DNA of 64,000 bases, from NCBI RefSeq assembly GCF_030704685.1, contig NZ_JAUZDX010000003.1:1-64000 (forward strand), in the 5' to 3' direction. Positions within the stretch are counted from its first letter, which is position 1; the number at the start of each line of letters is the position of its first letter. The notes below the pieces were generated by a model. That model did no database searches, had not been told where the DNA came from, and saw nothing but the letters and a program-made list of their open reading frames with translations. This DNA comes from Acidovorax sp. A1169 (GTDB lineage: Bacteria > Pseudomonadota > Gammaproteobacteria > Burkholderiales > Burkholderiaceae_C). Below, one piece after another: positions 35,463-44,658 of the stretch. The position numbers and the translations under genes were made by a program.

Positions 35463-35931
35463 GGTCAAGCTCCGAGATGGGGGACAGCAGTTCAAGGCAC
35501 TCATCGGCCAGGGTGTGCAGCGCCATCACGCGCTCCAGGCCCAGCAGGTCGTTGAGCGCCAGTTGCGCCACCTTCCAGCAACGCTGGGCTTCGGCGCGCT
35601 TGTCGCGGCCCGCGTCGGTGATGTGCACCAGACGGCTGCGCCCATCGGCCCCGGCCTGCAAGGTCACCCAGCCGGCATCCACCAGCGGGCGCAGATTGCG
35701 CGTGAGGGTCGATGCGTCCATCTTCATCTCCGCCGCCAAATCGCCGGGGCGGATGGGGCCGAGGCTGAGCACATGCGACAGCAGCGAGTACTGCGTGGTC
35801 TTGAGCCCGCACTTGGCCATCTCGGCGTCGTAGTGCTGCCCCACGCGGCGCAGCAGCTGGCGCAGTTTGAAGTTGGTACAGCCCTGCGGACGCGCCGCAG
35901 CGGGTGAAGGACGGGTGATTTCGGCTTGCAT
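35452..35931 (-). CDS. MarR family transcriptional regulator
   Basis: 159 aa. Winged-helix core LKTTQYSLLSHVLSLGPIRP, GDLAAEMKMDASTLTRNLRP, then wing AGADGRSRLVHITDAGRDKR. First gene of the minus-strand run marR-MFS-maoC-MATE and divergent from the thioesterase-gloA pair. Two perfect palindromes in the 58-bp spacer are likely its operators. Confidence 0.9.
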   Translation of the reverse strand: MQAEITRPSPAAARPQGCTNFKLRQLLRRVGQHYDAEMAKCGLKTTQYSLLSHVLSLGPIRPGDLAAEMKMDASTLTRNLRPLVDAGWVTLQAGADGRSRLVHITDAGRDKRAEAQRCWKVAQLALNDLLGLERVMALHTLADECLELLSPISELDHGE

Positions 35932-35946
35932 GGATTTGATTGTATC

Positions 35947-35966
35947 TGCAATAATTGCATATGCAA
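35947..35966. promoter_or_regulatory. Overlapping palindromic operators of the MarR regulator
   Basis: TGCAAT-A-ATTGCA (35947-35959) overlaps TTGCATATGCAA (35955-35966); both are perfect. They sit centrally between the MarR start (35931) and the thioesterase start (35990). Binding there would control both divergent units. Confidence 0.65.
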
Positions 35967-35989
35967 CACTTCAACTGAACGAGACCCCC

Positions 35990-36541
35990 ATGACCCAGCA
36001 CAACCAACTCGAACAATGGCTTGCCCTGGAGCAAGAGGTGATGGCCCGCATGAACGCCGGCGTGGGCCCCGGCGTGTCCCGGCCCGACCAGGTGGCCGGG
36101 CTCGACGGCCTGCAGACGATGCAGGCCATGCTGCGCGGCGAGCTGCCCTACCCTCCCATTGCACGCACCCTCGACTTTCGCCTGGTGGAGGTAGGTGAAG
36201 GCCTGGCCATCTTCCAGGGCACACCGGGTGTGGAGCACTTGAACCCCATGGGCACGGTGCACGGCGGCTGGTTCGCCACCCTGCTCGACTCGGCCCTGGG
36301 CTGCGCGGTGCACACCCGCATGCTGCCCGGGCGCGGCTACACCACGGCCGAGTTGGGCGTGAACCTGGTCAAGGCCATCACCCCCAAGGTGCCGCGCGTG
36401 CGCGCCGAAGGCCGGGTAATCCACTGCGGGCGCCAGTTGGCCACGGCCGAGGCGCGCCTGGTGGGACCCGACGGCACCCTGTACGCCCACGCCACCACCA
36501 CCTGCCTGGTTTTCGATCTACCGGCACAATCGAGGGCATGA
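35990..36541 (+). CDS. PaaI-type hotdog thioesterase
   Basis: 183 aa from ATG 35990. It has the PaaI/YbgC-type hotdog pattern: [23 protein letters not shown] with the conserved HGG and Asp, then [16 protein letters not shown] and a final strand [24 protein letters not shown]. It should hydrolyse an acyl-CoA thioester, substrate unknown. It overlaps the glyoxalase gene by four bases (ATGA) and is divergent from the MarR gene. Confidence 0.88.
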   Translation: MTQHNQLEQWLALEQEVMARMNAGVGPGVSRPDQVAGLDGLQTMQAMLRGELPYPPIARTLDFRLVEVGEGLAIFQGTPGVEHLNPMGTVHGGWFATLLDSALGCAVHTRMLPGRGYTTAELGVNLVKAITPKVPRVRAEGRVIHCGRQLATAEARLVGPDGTLYAHATTTCLVFDLPAQSRA

Positions 36542-36951
36542 GATTCCTCCACACGATGCTCCGCGTTGGCAACCTTCAGCGCTCGATTGATTTCTACACC
36601 CAGGTACTGGGCATGCAGCTGCTGCGCCAGTCCGAAAACCCCGAGTACAAGTACTCGCTGGCCTTCCTCGGCTTCGACGGCGGCAACCCCGGCCAGGCCG
36701 AGATTGAGCTGACCTACAACTGGGGTACCGAAAGCTATGACCTGGGCACGGCCTACGGCCACATCGCGCTGGGCGTGCCGGATGCGTATGCGGCCTGCGA
36801 GAAGATCAAGGCGGCGGGTGGCAATGTGACGCGCGAGGCGGGGCCGGTCAAAGGCGGTAGCACGGTGATCGCGTTTGTGACGGATCCTGATGGGTACAAG
36901 ATTGAGCTGATTGAGCGCAAGAACGATACGGGTGGCACGGGATTGCGCTGA
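36538..36951 (+). CDS. gloA: Lactoylglutathione lyase (glyoxalase I)
   Basis: 137 aa. Matches GloA throughout: [69 protein letters not shown]. The metal ligands His (in LHTML), Glu (in EIELTYN), His (in YGHIA) and Glu (in IELIER) are present, as in the Ni-dependent bacterial type. It converts the methylglyoxal-glutathione hemithioacetal to S-lactoylglutathione. Its start overlaps the upstream thioesterase stop. Confidence 0.95.
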   Translation: MRFLHTMLRVGNLQRSIDFYTQVLGMQLLRQSENPEYKYSLAFLGFDGGNPGQAEIELTYNWGTESYDLGTAYGHIALGVPDAYAACEKIKAAGGNVTREAGPVKGGSTVIAFVTDPDGYKIELIERKNDTGGTGLR

Positions 36952-36967
36952 GTGCCCGCCCTGCTGA

Positions 36968-37002
36968 AACGACAAAGCCCGGATTGACCGGGCTTTGTCG
37001 TT
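36968..37002. terminator. Bidirectional hairpin terminator
   Basis: AACGACAAAGCCCGG (36968-36982), five-base loop, then CCGGGCTTTGTCGTT (36988-37002): a 15-bp perfect stem between the convergent gloA and OmpA-like genes. The T-tract is short. Confidence 0.8.
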
Positions 37003-37044
37003 CATGGCACGCCACGCCGCAGCGTGGGGCTGTGGGCATATGTA

Positions 37045-37572
37045 TCAGCTCGCAGCCAAGGCCACTTCCACCCGCCGCGCTTCGGCGTTGTTGCCGCTGG
37101 CCGTGGTTTGCTCGGGCTTCTTGAGCTCGATCTTGTCTTCGGCGACGCCCAGCGCCTTGAGTGCATCGCGCACGGCGTAGGCGCGCTGCTTGGCAAGCTC
37201 GGCGTTGATGGCGGCGTCGCCCGTCGCGTCATGGAAGCCCGAAACCACGGCCTTCTTGCCTGCGGCCACACCCTTGACCACGTCGGCCAGGGCTGCGTTG
37301 GCGCCGGCTGCCACGTCGGCCTTGGCGCTGGCAAAGTAGAACTTCACCACACCATTGTCCACGCGCACGCTGGCCACGTCAGCGGCCGCAGCGGCTGGCG
37401 CGTTGTTTGCAACAGCGGTGGTGGTGGCAGCAGGAGCGGCCTTGGCCGGAGCAGCGCCCGAGCGCTTGACCACGACCGTGCCGACGGTAATGGAAATCAC
37501 CAGCGCGATCAGCGCAAACAGGAAACCGAGGGCAAAACGTTCTTGGCTGTCGTTATCGGAACTGCTGGACAT
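37045..37572 (-). CDS. OmpA-family protein with N-terminal membrane anchor
   Basis: 175 aa from ATG 37572, with GGGAG just upstream. A short cytosolic N-terminus, one transmembrane helix (FALGFLFALIALVISITVGTV), an Ala/Pro linker, then an OmpA-like peptidoglycan-binding domain (VKFYFASAKADVAAGANAAL, VVSGFHDATGD, AKQRAYAVRDALKALGV). FHDATG replaces the more usual HTDxxG, and there is no beta barrel. It probably anchors the envelope to the cell wall. Confidence 0.8.
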   Translation of the reverse strand: MSSSSDNDSQERFALGFLFALIALVISITVGTVVVKRSGAAPAKAAPAATTTAVANNAPAAAAADVASVRVDNGVVKFYFASAKADVAAGANAALADVVKGVAAGKKAVVSGFHDATGDAAINAELAKQRAYAVRDALKALGVAEDKIELKKPEQTTASGNNAEARRVEVALAAS

Positions 37573-37636
37573 GGAAACTCCCTGTAAAAATAGTGGATGC
37601 AGTGCTGTGCAAAGCCTTTGATTGTAGAGTGACACC

Positions 37637-38233
37637 ATGACGAATCTGCCCGCACCGTTGCGCGACCCTGCTCCCATGCTGGAGCGGGCCCTGCAGGAAT
37701 GGGGTGGCCACAAGGACCTGTGGGTGTTCGGCTACGGCTCCCTGATCTGGCGCCCCGATTTCGACTTTTCCGAGCGCCGTGCTGCGCGCGTGCATGGCTG
37801 GCACCGCGCCTTGAAGATGTGGAGCCGAATCAACCGCGGCACACCCGAGTGCCCGGGCCTGGTGTTCGGCATGCTCTCGGGTGGCAGTTGCCGGGGCATG
37901 GTGTTCCGGGTGGACAAGGCACACGCCCGCCAGGTGCTGATCAACCTGTGGCAGCGCGAGATGATGACCGGCGTGTACGACCCGCGCTGGCTTACCTGCC
38001 ACACGCCCCATGGCAGCGTGCAGGCGCTGGCCTTCACCCTGTCGCGCAAAAGCCCAAACCACACGGGCGAGCTGCCCGACCAGGAGTACCAGCGCATCTT
38101 CGAGCAGGCCTGCGGCCGCTTCGGCACCACGCGCGACTATGCCCAGGCCACCTACGACGAGCTGCGCCGCATGGGCATCCACGATCGCTCTTTGGGAAGA
38201 TTGCTTTCGCTTACCGACAAAAAGCAGGCATAG
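37637..38233 (+). CDS. chaC: Gamma-glutamylcyclotransferase (ChaC-like)
   Basis: 198 aa. It carries the ChaC signature WVFGYGSLIWRPDFDF, then GWHRALKMWSRINRGTPE, PGLVFGMLSGGSCRG, and the catalytic Glu region WQREMMTGVYDPRWL. ChaC proteins cleave glutathione to 5-oxoproline and Cys-Gly. Monocistronic, divergent from the OmpA-like gene. Confidence 0.9.
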   Translation: MTNLPAPLRDPAPMLERALQEWGGHKDLWVFGYGSLIWRPDFDFSERRAARVHGWHRALKMWSRINRGTPECPGLVFGMLSGGSCRGMVFRVDKAHARQVLINLWQREMMTGVYDPRWLTCHTPHGSVQALAFTLSRKSPNHTGELPDQEYQRIFEQACGRFGTTRDYAQATYDELRRMGIHDRSLGRLLSLTDKKQA

Positions 38234-38331
38234 TGGTGCACCTTGAAGGTGCGAAGAGCCATTCGCAGCTTCCGCTGCCCCCAGCCCCGGGGCAGTGTGC
38301 TTTCTCTGCCTTTTTTCAGGAGTCGATAACC

Positions 38332-38856
38332 ATGAAGAATCTTCGTTTTGCATCGCTGGCCGTTGCCGCTGCCTCCCTGGCGGGCTGCGCCGCCTTTTCG
38401 TCGTCTGGCCCTTCGGCCGTGGCCAAGCTGGAATCCACGCGCGGCAACGCCACCACCGGCATGGTGACCTTCACCCAGACGGGCGAGACGGTCAAGGTGA
38501 TGGGCGAAGTGCGCGGCCTCAAGCCCAATGCCGAGCATGGCTTCCACATCCATGAAAAAGGCGACTGCTCCAGCGGCGACGGCATGAGCGCCGGCGGCCA
38601 CTTCAACCCCGGTGGCAAGCCGCACGGTAGCCACGGCGGCGCCGAGCACCACACGGGCGACCTGCCCAGCCTGAAGGCCGACGCCGGTGGCGTGGCCAAG
38701 ATCAGCTTCGAGTCGCGCTCCATCCGCGTGGGCAGCACCGCCAACGACATCGTCGGCAAGGGCCTGATCGTGCACCGCGACCCCGACGACTACACCACCC
38801 AGCCCACCGGCAATGCCGGCCCGCGCCTGGCGTGCGCGGTTATCACTGCGAAGTAA
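38332..38856 (+). CDS. sodC: Cu/Zn superoxide dismutase, lipoprotein
   Basis: 174 aa from ATG 38332 with AGGAG nine bases upstream. A lipoprotein signal with lipobox LAGC precedes the mature domain. Cu/Zn SOD motifs: GFHIHEKGDCSSGDGMSAGG, HFNPGGKPHG, the Zn loop HHTGDLPSLKAD, and GLIVHRDPDDY; the two disulfide Cys (CSS.. and LACAVI) are present. It dismutates superoxide in the periplasm. Confidence 0.95.
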   Translation: MKNLRFASLAVAAASLAGCAAFSSSGPSAVAKLESTRGNATTGMVTFTQTGETVKVMGEVRGLKPNAEHGFHIHEKGDCSSGDGMSAGGHFNPGGKPHGSHGGAEHHTGDLPSLKADAGGVAKISFESRSIRVGSTANDIVGKGLIVHRDPDDYTTQPTGNAGPRLACAVITAK

Positions 38857-39430
38857 GCCTTCCGGCCAGGATCTGCTCGGCCCGGGCGAGGTCCTGCACG
38901 GTGTCCACATCGGTCACCGTGCCTTCATCATGCACCTCCACCAGGCGCAACCTGCCCTGCTGCGCCTGCTCGCGCACCACGCCGGCGGCGCCCTGCTCGC
39001 CCGCCAGGGCCAGCAGGCCAGGCAGGCACAGGGCTGAAAACGCCACCGGGTGGCCGCGCTCGCCACGGTGCACCGGCACGGCCACCGCACACCCGTACAG
39101 CGCGCCCACCATGCCGCGCAGGGTTTCTGGCCGCACCAGGGGCAGATCCGCCGGCAGCACCAGCCAGCCGGGTGCAGTGGCCGTGGCCCGCACCGCCGCC
39201 GCAATCGAATCCCCCATGCCAGGGTGGCCCGAGTCTTCCAGGTGCCAGGGCAAGCCGCTCTCGCGCACGGCAGCCAGCGTGTGCTCCAGCACCGGCACGC
39301 CACGCAGCAATGCACTCAGCTTGTGCACGGCCCCACCCGAGGCCGCAAAGCGCTCGCCCCGGCCCGAGGCCAGAACCAGCACCACAGGGGACGGCAACGG
39401 GTCCGGGTCTACCACAACCTTCTTCATCAT
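38843..39430 (-). CDS. MobA/MocA-like nucleotidyltransferase
   Basis: 195 aa from ATG 39430. NTP-transferase fold with LVLASGRGERF (nucleotide loop), GVPVLEHTLAAVRESGLPW, LVLPADLPLVRPETL (metal-binding Asp) and GERGHPVAFSALCLPGL. It resembles MocA cytidylyltransferases that add CMP to molybdopterin for xanthine-dehydrogenase-type enzymes. It follows the molybdenum hydroxylase large subunit with a TGATG overlap, which supports that role. A short C-terminal overlap with convergent sodC (14 bp). Confidence 0.85.
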   Translation of the reverse strand: MMKKVVVDPDPLPSPVVLVLASGRGERFAASGGAVHKLSALLRGVPVLEHTLAAVRESGLPWHLEDSGHPGMGDSIAAAVRATATAPGWLVLPADLPLVRPETLRGMVGALYGCAVAVPVHRGERGHPVAFSALCLPGLLALAGEQGAAGVVREQAQQGRLRLVEVHDEGTVTDVDTVQDLARAEQILAGRLTSQ

Positions 39431-41697
39431 CACGCCAGCTTGAAGGGCAACTCGCGCGGAGTCTTGCCGGTGAGCTGCGCAATGGCGTTGGCGAATGCCG
39501 GCGCCAGCGGCGGCAGGCCGGGCTCGCCCATGCCCTTGGGTGGGTCGGCACTGGGCACGATGTGCACGGCCACCTGGGGCATGTCGGTGATGCGCGGCAC
39601 CGCGAAGTCGCCGAAATTGCTTTGCTCGACCACGCCGTCCTTGAGGGTGATGGCGCCACCGGGCAGGCACATCGACAGGCCCATCAGCGCCCCGCCCTGC
39701 ACCTGGGCCTCCACGCTCTTGGGGTTGACCACCAGGTTGCAGTGCACCCCGGCGGTGATGCGGTGCAGCTTGGGCGTGCCGTCCTTCACCGAGGCCTCCA
39801 CCACATAGGCCACCACGGATTCGAACGATTCGTGCACCGCCACGCCCCAGGCGCGGCCTGCGGGCAGCTTCTTCTTGCCATAGCCCGACTGGGCCACGGC
39901 CAGTTGCAGGGCTGCCTTGTGGCGCGGGTGCTTGTCGCCCATCAGGCGCATGCGGTAGGCCACGGGGTCCTGCTTCGTGGTGCGGGCGACCTCGTCGATC
40001 AGCGTCTCCATGGCATAGGCGGTGTGGGTAGAGCCCACGCTGCGCCACCAGAGTACCGGCACATTGACCTGCGGGTGGTGCACCGAGAGCTTCATGGGCA
40101 CATCATAGGGCTCCTTCATGCCTTCGATGGCGGTGGCGTCGATGCCGTTCTTGACCATGAAAGCCTCGAACGGCGAGCCCTTGAGGATGGACTGGCCCAC
40201 GATGACATGGTCCCAGGCGAGGATATTGCCTTGGGCGTCGAAGCCGATCTCCGCGCGGTGCACGTGCATGGGGCGGTAGTAGCCGCCCTTGATGTCGTCC
40301 TCGCGGCTCCAGAGCGTGCGCACCGGCGCCGTGAGGCCCGCGCCCAGCGCGGCCTTGGCCACGCCGCACGCCTCCACCACGTAATCGCTGGTGGGAATGG
40401 CGCGGCGGCCAAAGCCGCCCCCGGCCATCTGCGTGTGGACCTTGATGTTCTGCGGCTGCAGGCCCAGCACCCTGGCGGCGGCCAGTGCATCCGTGCCCGG
40501 CATCTGCGTGCCCATCCACAGCTCGGCCTTGTCGCCATTGAGCAGCACGGTGCAGTTCAGCGGCTCCATGGGCGCATGGGCCAGGTAAGGGAAGACGTAC
40601 TCGGCGCTGATCTTGTGTGCCGCGCCGGCCAGCGGGGCCGTATCGGCCTGCATGGCGACCAGACCGGGCTTGGCCGCAAGCTCGCGGTAGCTGGCCAGCA
40701 GTGCGGTGGTGTCGGGCTTTTCCACGGCGCTGGTGTCCCACTCCACCTTGAGCGCATCCCGGCCCTGCTTGGCCGCCCAGTAGCCATCGGCGATCACCGC
40801 CACGCCTTCACCGCCCCGGTCGGTGGGCACGCGCAGCACGGCCTTCACGCCCTTGACGGCCTTGGCGGCCGAGTCGTCCAGCGACTTGAGCTTGGCCGCA
40901 AACACCGGCGGGCGCGCCACCACGGCGGTCAGCATGCCGGGCAGGCGCACGTCGATGCCGTAGTCCTGCAGGCCGCTGGACTTGGCCTTGGCGTCGAGCC
41001 GCCCCGTGGGTTGGCCGATCAGGCGGAACTGCTTGGGGTCCTTCAGGGTGACTTTTTCGGGCACGGGCAGCTTCATGGCGGCCTCGGCCAGCTCGCCGTA
41101 GCCGAGCTTCTTGCCGCCCGGCCCCACGACAAAGCCGTTCTGCGTGCGCAGGGCCGAGGCATCCACGCCCCACTGCGCTGCAGCCGCCGACACCAGCATG
41201 GCGCGGGTGCGGGCACCGAGTTCGCGGTACTGGGTGTAGGAGTTCTTGATGGAGTTGGAGCCGCCCGTGAGATGCATGCCGTAGGCCGGGTCGGCATAGG
41301 CCACGTTGGCATCGCCGTGCGTGCTGCGCACCTTGGACCAGTCGGCGTCGAGCTCCTCGGCCAGGATCATGGGCAGGCCGGTCTGCACGCCCTGGCCGAA
41401 GTCGAGCCGGTTGATGGTGACCGTGACGATGCCATCGGGCTCGATGCGCACGAAGGCCGAGGGCTGCTCGAAGGGCTTGAGGCCGGCGGCCGGCGCGGCG
41501 GCGCCCTGCGCAACCGCAGCCAGGGGGAACGCGCCCAGCGCAAAGCCGGAGGCCGCCGTCACCTTGAGGAAAGTGCGGCGCGCCAGGCCTTCTGAAAAAC
41601 CGGGGCCGGTGGATTCATCGGCGCTCTGCGCCTTCTCCATCAGGGCCAGAAGGTGCTTGGGCATGTGGGCCTGTACGGCCACGGGGTCGAAATGCAT
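39430..41697 (-). CDS. iorB: Molybdenum hydroxylase large subunit (isoquinoline 1-oxidoreductase beta type)
   Basis: 755 aa from ATG 41697. A twin-arginine-type signal at about residues 35-60 (ARRTFLKVTAASGFALGAFP) sits inside a longer N-terminus. The remainder matches IorB-like molybdopterin-binding subunits: LDFGQGVQTGLPMILAEELD, TGGSNSIKNSYTQYRELGA, GFGRRAIPTSDYVVEAC, and the C-terminal GVAVHESFESVVAYV with GEPGLPPLAPAFANA. It oxidises an N-heterocycle or aldehyde in the periplasm; substrate uncertain. It lies 14 bp downstream of iorA and overlaps the MocA-like gene. Confidence 0.9.
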   Translation of the reverse strand: MHFDPVAVQAHMPKHLLALMEKAQSADESTGPGFSEGLARRTFLKVTAASGFALGAFPLAAVAQGAAAPAAGLKPFEQPSAFVRIEPDGIVTVTINRLDFGQGVQTGLPMILAEELDADWSKVRSTHGDANVAYADPAYGMHLTGGSNSIKNSYTQYRELGARTRAMLVSAAAAQWGVDASALRTQNGFVVGPGGKKLGYGELAEAAMKLPVPEKVTLKDPKQFRLIGQPTGRLDAKAKSSGLQDYGIDVRLPGMLTAVVARPPVFAAKLKSLDDSAAKAVKGVKAVLRVPTDRGGEGVAVIADGYWAAKQGRDALKVEWDTSAVEKPDTTALLASYRELAAKPGLVAMQADTAPLAGAAHKISAEYVFPYLAHAPMEPLNCTVLLNGDKAELWMGTQMPGTDALAAARVLGLQPQNIKVHTQMAGGGFGRRAIPTSDYVVEACGVAKAALGAGLTAPVRTLWSREDDIKGGYYRPMHVHRAEIGFDAQGNILAWDHVIVGQSILKGSPFEAFMVKNGIDATAIEGMKEPYDVPMKLSVHHPQVNVPVLWWRSVGSTHTAYAMETLIDEVARTTKQDPVAYRMRLMGDKHPRHKAALQLAVAQSGYGKKKLPAGRAWGVAVHESFESVVAYVVEASVKDGTPKLHRITAGVHCNLVVNPKSVEAQVQGGALMGLSMCLPGGAITLKDGVVEQSNFGDFAVPRITDMPQVAVHIVPSADPPKGMGEPGLPPLAPAFANAIAQLTGKTPRELPFKLA

Positions 41698-41711
41698 GGT
41701 GTGGTTCTCCT

Positions 41712-42173
41712 TCAGGCCAGGGTGCGGGCGGCATCGTGGATGGCCGCGCGGATGCGCACGTAGGTGCCGCAGCGGCAGACGTTGCCGGCCATGGCGGTGT
41801 CGATGTCGGCGTCGCTGGGCTTCTTCTTGCCCTTGAGCAAGGCCGTGGCGCTCATGATCTGGCCGCTCTGGCAGTAGCCGCATTGCGCCACGTCGTGCTT
41901 GACCCAGGCGGCATGCACGGCCTTGCCCACCTTGTCGCTGGATGCGATGGTCTCGATGGTGGTGATCTTCTGGCCCGCCGCTGCCGAGATGGGCGTGATG
42001 CACGAGCGGATCGGGGCCCCGTTCAGGTGCACGGTGCAGGCGCCGCACAGCGCAGCGCCGCAGCCGAACTTGGTGCCGGTCATGCCCAGCGTGTCGCGTA
42101 GGGCCCAGAGGATGGGGGTGGATTCATCGGCATCCACAGCCGTTTCTTTGCCATTGATGTGGAGGGTGGGCAT
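41712..42173 (-). CDS. iorA: 2Fe-2S subunit of molybdenum hydroxylase
   Basis: 153 aa, start preceded by GGAG at good spacing. Two [2Fe-2S] clusters are readable: the plant-ferredoxin type [18 protein letters not shown] with distal Cys in RSCITPI, and the C-terminal type [11 protein letters not shown] with [11 protein letters not shown]. It relays electrons from the molybdenum centre of IorB to an acceptor, probably a cytochrome. First gene of iorA-iorB-mocA-like. Confidence 0.94.
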   Translation of the reverse strand: MPTLHINGKETAVDADESTPILWALRDTLGMTGTKFGCGAALCGACTVHLNGAPIRSCITPISAAAGQKITTIETIASSDKVGKAVHAAWVKHDVAQCGYCQSGQIMSATALLKGKKKPSDADIDTAMAGNVCRCGTYVRIRAAIHDAARTLA

Positions 42174-42348
42174 CGTGGGTTCTCCGTGGGGGATATTTTT
42201 GAGGGAAAGCAGGTAGAACGGTAAAGCGGTGATATGTCAGCGCGTCGGGTCAGCGGCGCCATCGCCGTCGCTCAAGGTGCAGCAGGTGCAGGTGAAATCG
42301 CGGCATTTTTAAGAGAATATTGATTCGATTAAAGCGCAAATCGGCGGC

Positions 42349-42921
42349 TCATGCTTTGAGCGCATCCCAGCACAGGCTGAAGGCGGTCTGGTGCAGGGCT
42401 TCGTCGTCGGGCAGGACACCGGTGCGTATCAGGCCGGCGGTTTCGCGCACCGAGCCGATCAGGCTGGCCGTGAGCAGCGGCACCGGCACGGCCTTCAGGA
42501 TCTCCTGCTGCTGGCCCTCCTGCATCAGCGCGAAAAAGCCGGCCATTAGGCGGGTGGAGAACTCGCGGTTGCCCTCGGTGAACCAGGGCGAGTTGTAATA
42601 CTGCTCCTGGAACACCACCTCGGCATGCTGGTCCAGACGGTGGCGCAGCAGGTTGCCCCAGATGCGGCGCACCCGGGCACGGTAGGGCAGGCCCGCAACC
42701 ACGCCCTCCATGATGCGCGCGGCGGTGACGGTCTTGGCGTCCTGGTAGAGCTGGCTGATGAGCTCGTCCTTGGACGGGTAGTAGACGTACAGCGTGCTCG
42801 TGGCAATGCCCGCAGCGCGCGCGATCTGCGCCATGGTGAGCCCGCTCAGGCCCGTCTGGCCCACCAGGTCAAAGGTGGCCTGCGCAATGGCGCGCTGCTT
42901 TTCATCGTCTTTGGGTTTCAT
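42349..42921 (-). CDS. TetR/AcrR family transcriptional regulator
   Basis: 190 aa. The N-terminal HTH is typical: AIAQATFDLVGQTGLSGLTM, AQIARAAGIATSTLYVYYPS, KDELISQLY. The ligand domain is unremarkable. It sits 175 bp upstream of iorA in the same orientation, so it may control that operon. A TetR C-terminal pattern with WFTEGNREFSTRLMAGFFAL is seen. Confidence 0.9.
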   Translation of the reverse strand: MKPKDDEKQRAIAQATFDLVGQTGLSGLTMAQIARAAGIATSTLYVYYPSKDELISQLYQDAKTVTAARIMEGVVAGLPYRARVRRIWGNLLRHRLDQHAEVVFQEQYYNSPWFTEGNREFSTRLMAGFFALMQEGQQQEILKAVPVPLLTASLIGSVRETAGLIRTGVLPDDEALHQTAFSLCWDALKA

Positions 42922-43003
42922 CGCCTCGCCAATATAAGCGAATTTTTATTCGGCAACAACCAGCACAGCGCAGCCCGTCTGGTGGGGATGCACAATCGTG
43001 GCC

Positions 43004-43642
43004 ATGACCACCTCCATCGCCGATCTGCGCAAGAGCTACGAGCGCGCCGAACTCAACGAAGACGCCTCGCATGCTGCACCCCTGCAGCAGTTTGATCAAT
43101 GGCTCAAGGAAGCCATTTCCGCCCAGGTACCCGAACCCAATGCCATGACCCTGGCCACCGTGGGCGGGGACCTGCGCCCCAGCACGCGCATCGTGCTCAT
43201 CAAGGGATTCGACGAGCGCGGCATCGTCTGGTTCACCAATTACGAGAGCCGCAAGGGCCGCCAGATCGCGGGCAACCCGTTTGCGGCGCTGCAGTTCCAC
43301 TGGGTGGAGCTCGAGCGCGTGGTGCGCATCGAGGGCGTGGTGGAAAAGGTCAGCGACGAGGAAAGCGACGCCTACTTCGCCAGCCGCCCGCTCGACTCGC
43401 GCATCGGAGCCTGGGCCAGCCCGCAAAGCCAGGTGATCCCCGGCCGCAGCGTGCTGGTGGCCAACGCCGCCAAGTATGGGGCGCAGTTCCTGCTCAAGCC
43501 CCCGCGCCCGCCGCACTGGGGCGGCTACCGCCTCAAGCCCGAGCAGTGGGAGTTCTGGCAGGGCCGCAAGAGCCGCCTGCACGACCGGCTGCGCTACCGC
43601 CTTGACGGCGCCGAGTGGGTGCGGGAGCGGCTGGCGCCCTAA
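43004..43642 (+). CDS. pdxH: Pyridoxamine 5'-phosphate oxidase
   Basis: 212 aa from ATG 43004 (a GTG lies two codons upstream). PdxH motifs: [60 protein letters not shown] for FMN, then ASPQSQVI, and the C-terminal dimer arm [19 protein letters not shown] and RLHDRLRY. It makes pyridoxal phosphate from PNP or PMP. It overlaps the 3' end of the convergent AEC gene by 4 bp. Confidence 0.96.
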   Translation: MTTSIADLRKSYERAELNEDASHAAPLQQFDQWLKEAISAQVPEPNAMTLATVGGDLRPSTRIVLIKGFDERGIVWFTNYESRKGRQIAGNPFAALQFHWVELERVVRIEGVVEKVSDEESDAYFASRPLDSRIGAWASPQSQVIPGRSVLVANAAKYGAQFLLKPPRPPHWGGYRLKPEQWEFWQGRKSRLHDRLRYRLDGAEWVRERLAP

Positions 43643-44592
43643 ACCAGAAAACGGGTCACCAAGATGATCACCACCGGCATGGTGATCAGCGCAAGGGCGG
43701 TAGACACGGCCACGCTGGCCGTCACTTCGTCCTGCGCCACCTCGTAGCGCTGCGAGAACAGGAACACATTGGCCCCCACGGGCAGCGATGCGGCCACGAT
43801 CATCACGGCCAGCGGCATGCCTGTAAGGCCCATGGCCCAGCCCACCGCCGCCATGGCCACCGGGTGCACCAGGCACTTGACCAGCGCGATGCGCATGGCC
43901 GCGCGGAAATGCGTGCCCACCGTGGTGAAGGCCAGCGTCACCCCCACCAGCAGCAGCGCCAGCGGCCCCAGGGCCTGGCCCAGCAGCTCCAGCGGCTTGT
44001 CGATCACCAGCGGGATCGGCAGGCCCGTCTGCGCATACAAAAGGCCGGCGATGATGGGCAGGGGAATCGGGTGCACGATGCCGTTGCGCACCGCCATGAG
44101 CACCGTGCGCAGCATGGAGCGGCCTTCGTGCCCGGGGGTGCCGGCCCGCTCGCGCGCCGCAGCCAGCTCGAACACCACGGTAGCGGCCGTGAGCAGGATC
44201 AGGGCGTGCAGGGATATCAGCGTGAACAGCGTGACCAGGCCCGCCTCGCCAAACACCAGGCCCACCAGCGGCACGCCGATCATCACCGTGTTGCTGAACA
44301 TGTTGGCCAGCGCCCGGGCCGCCGCCAGGCTGGTGAAGCCCAGCAGGGCCATGGTGCCGCCGAACACCAGCCCCGCCGCCGCGAAGTAGGCGGCGATGGG
44401 CGCAAAGTCCACATCGCCCAGGTGCACCGAACTCATGGTTCTGAATAGCAGCGCTGGGGTGAGCACCATGAACACCAGGTTAGAGAGGTCCTTGACCGAC
44501 CCTGCCCTGATCCAGCCGCGGTTGCCCGACAGGAAGCCGATGGCAATGAACAGGACGACGGGGATCAGGGAGGCAAAGACGGGGGAATTCAC
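43639..44592 (-). CDS. AEC family transporter
   Basis: 317 aa, about ten hydrophobic helices. Auxin-efflux-carrier features: [39 protein letters not shown] in the first half, and [18 protein letters not shown] with [16 protein letters not shown] in the second. These carriers export or import organic acids such as malate or malonate; substrate not set by sequence. Stands alone, 66 bp downstream of pyrB. Confidence 0.9.
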   Translation of the reverse strand: MNSPVFASLIPVVLFIAIGFLSGNRGWIRAGSVKDLSNLVFMVLTPALLFRTMSSVHLGDVDFAPIAAYFAAAGLVFGGTMALLGFTSLAAARALANMFSNTVMIGVPLVGLVFGEAGLVTLFTLISLHALILLTAATVVFELAAARERAGTPGHEGRSMLRTVLMAVRNGIVHPIPLPIIAGLLYAQTGLPIPLVIDKPLELLGQALGPLALLLVGVTLAFTTVGTHFRAAMRIALVKCLVHPVAMAAVGWAMGLTGMPLAVMIVAASLPVGANVFLFSQRYEVAQDEVTASVAVSTALALITMPVVIILVTRFLV

Positions 44593-44658
44593 GGTACGGC
44601 AGGCGCGGGGCCAGAAGGGTCGGCGGGCAGAAGGGAAGATGAACGCTGGAGTTTATGG

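Noticed and set aside
39172..41595. 807-codon plus-strand frame opposite iorB
   Set aside because: Antisense shadow of iorB; composition is His/Arg/Gln-rich and family-free.
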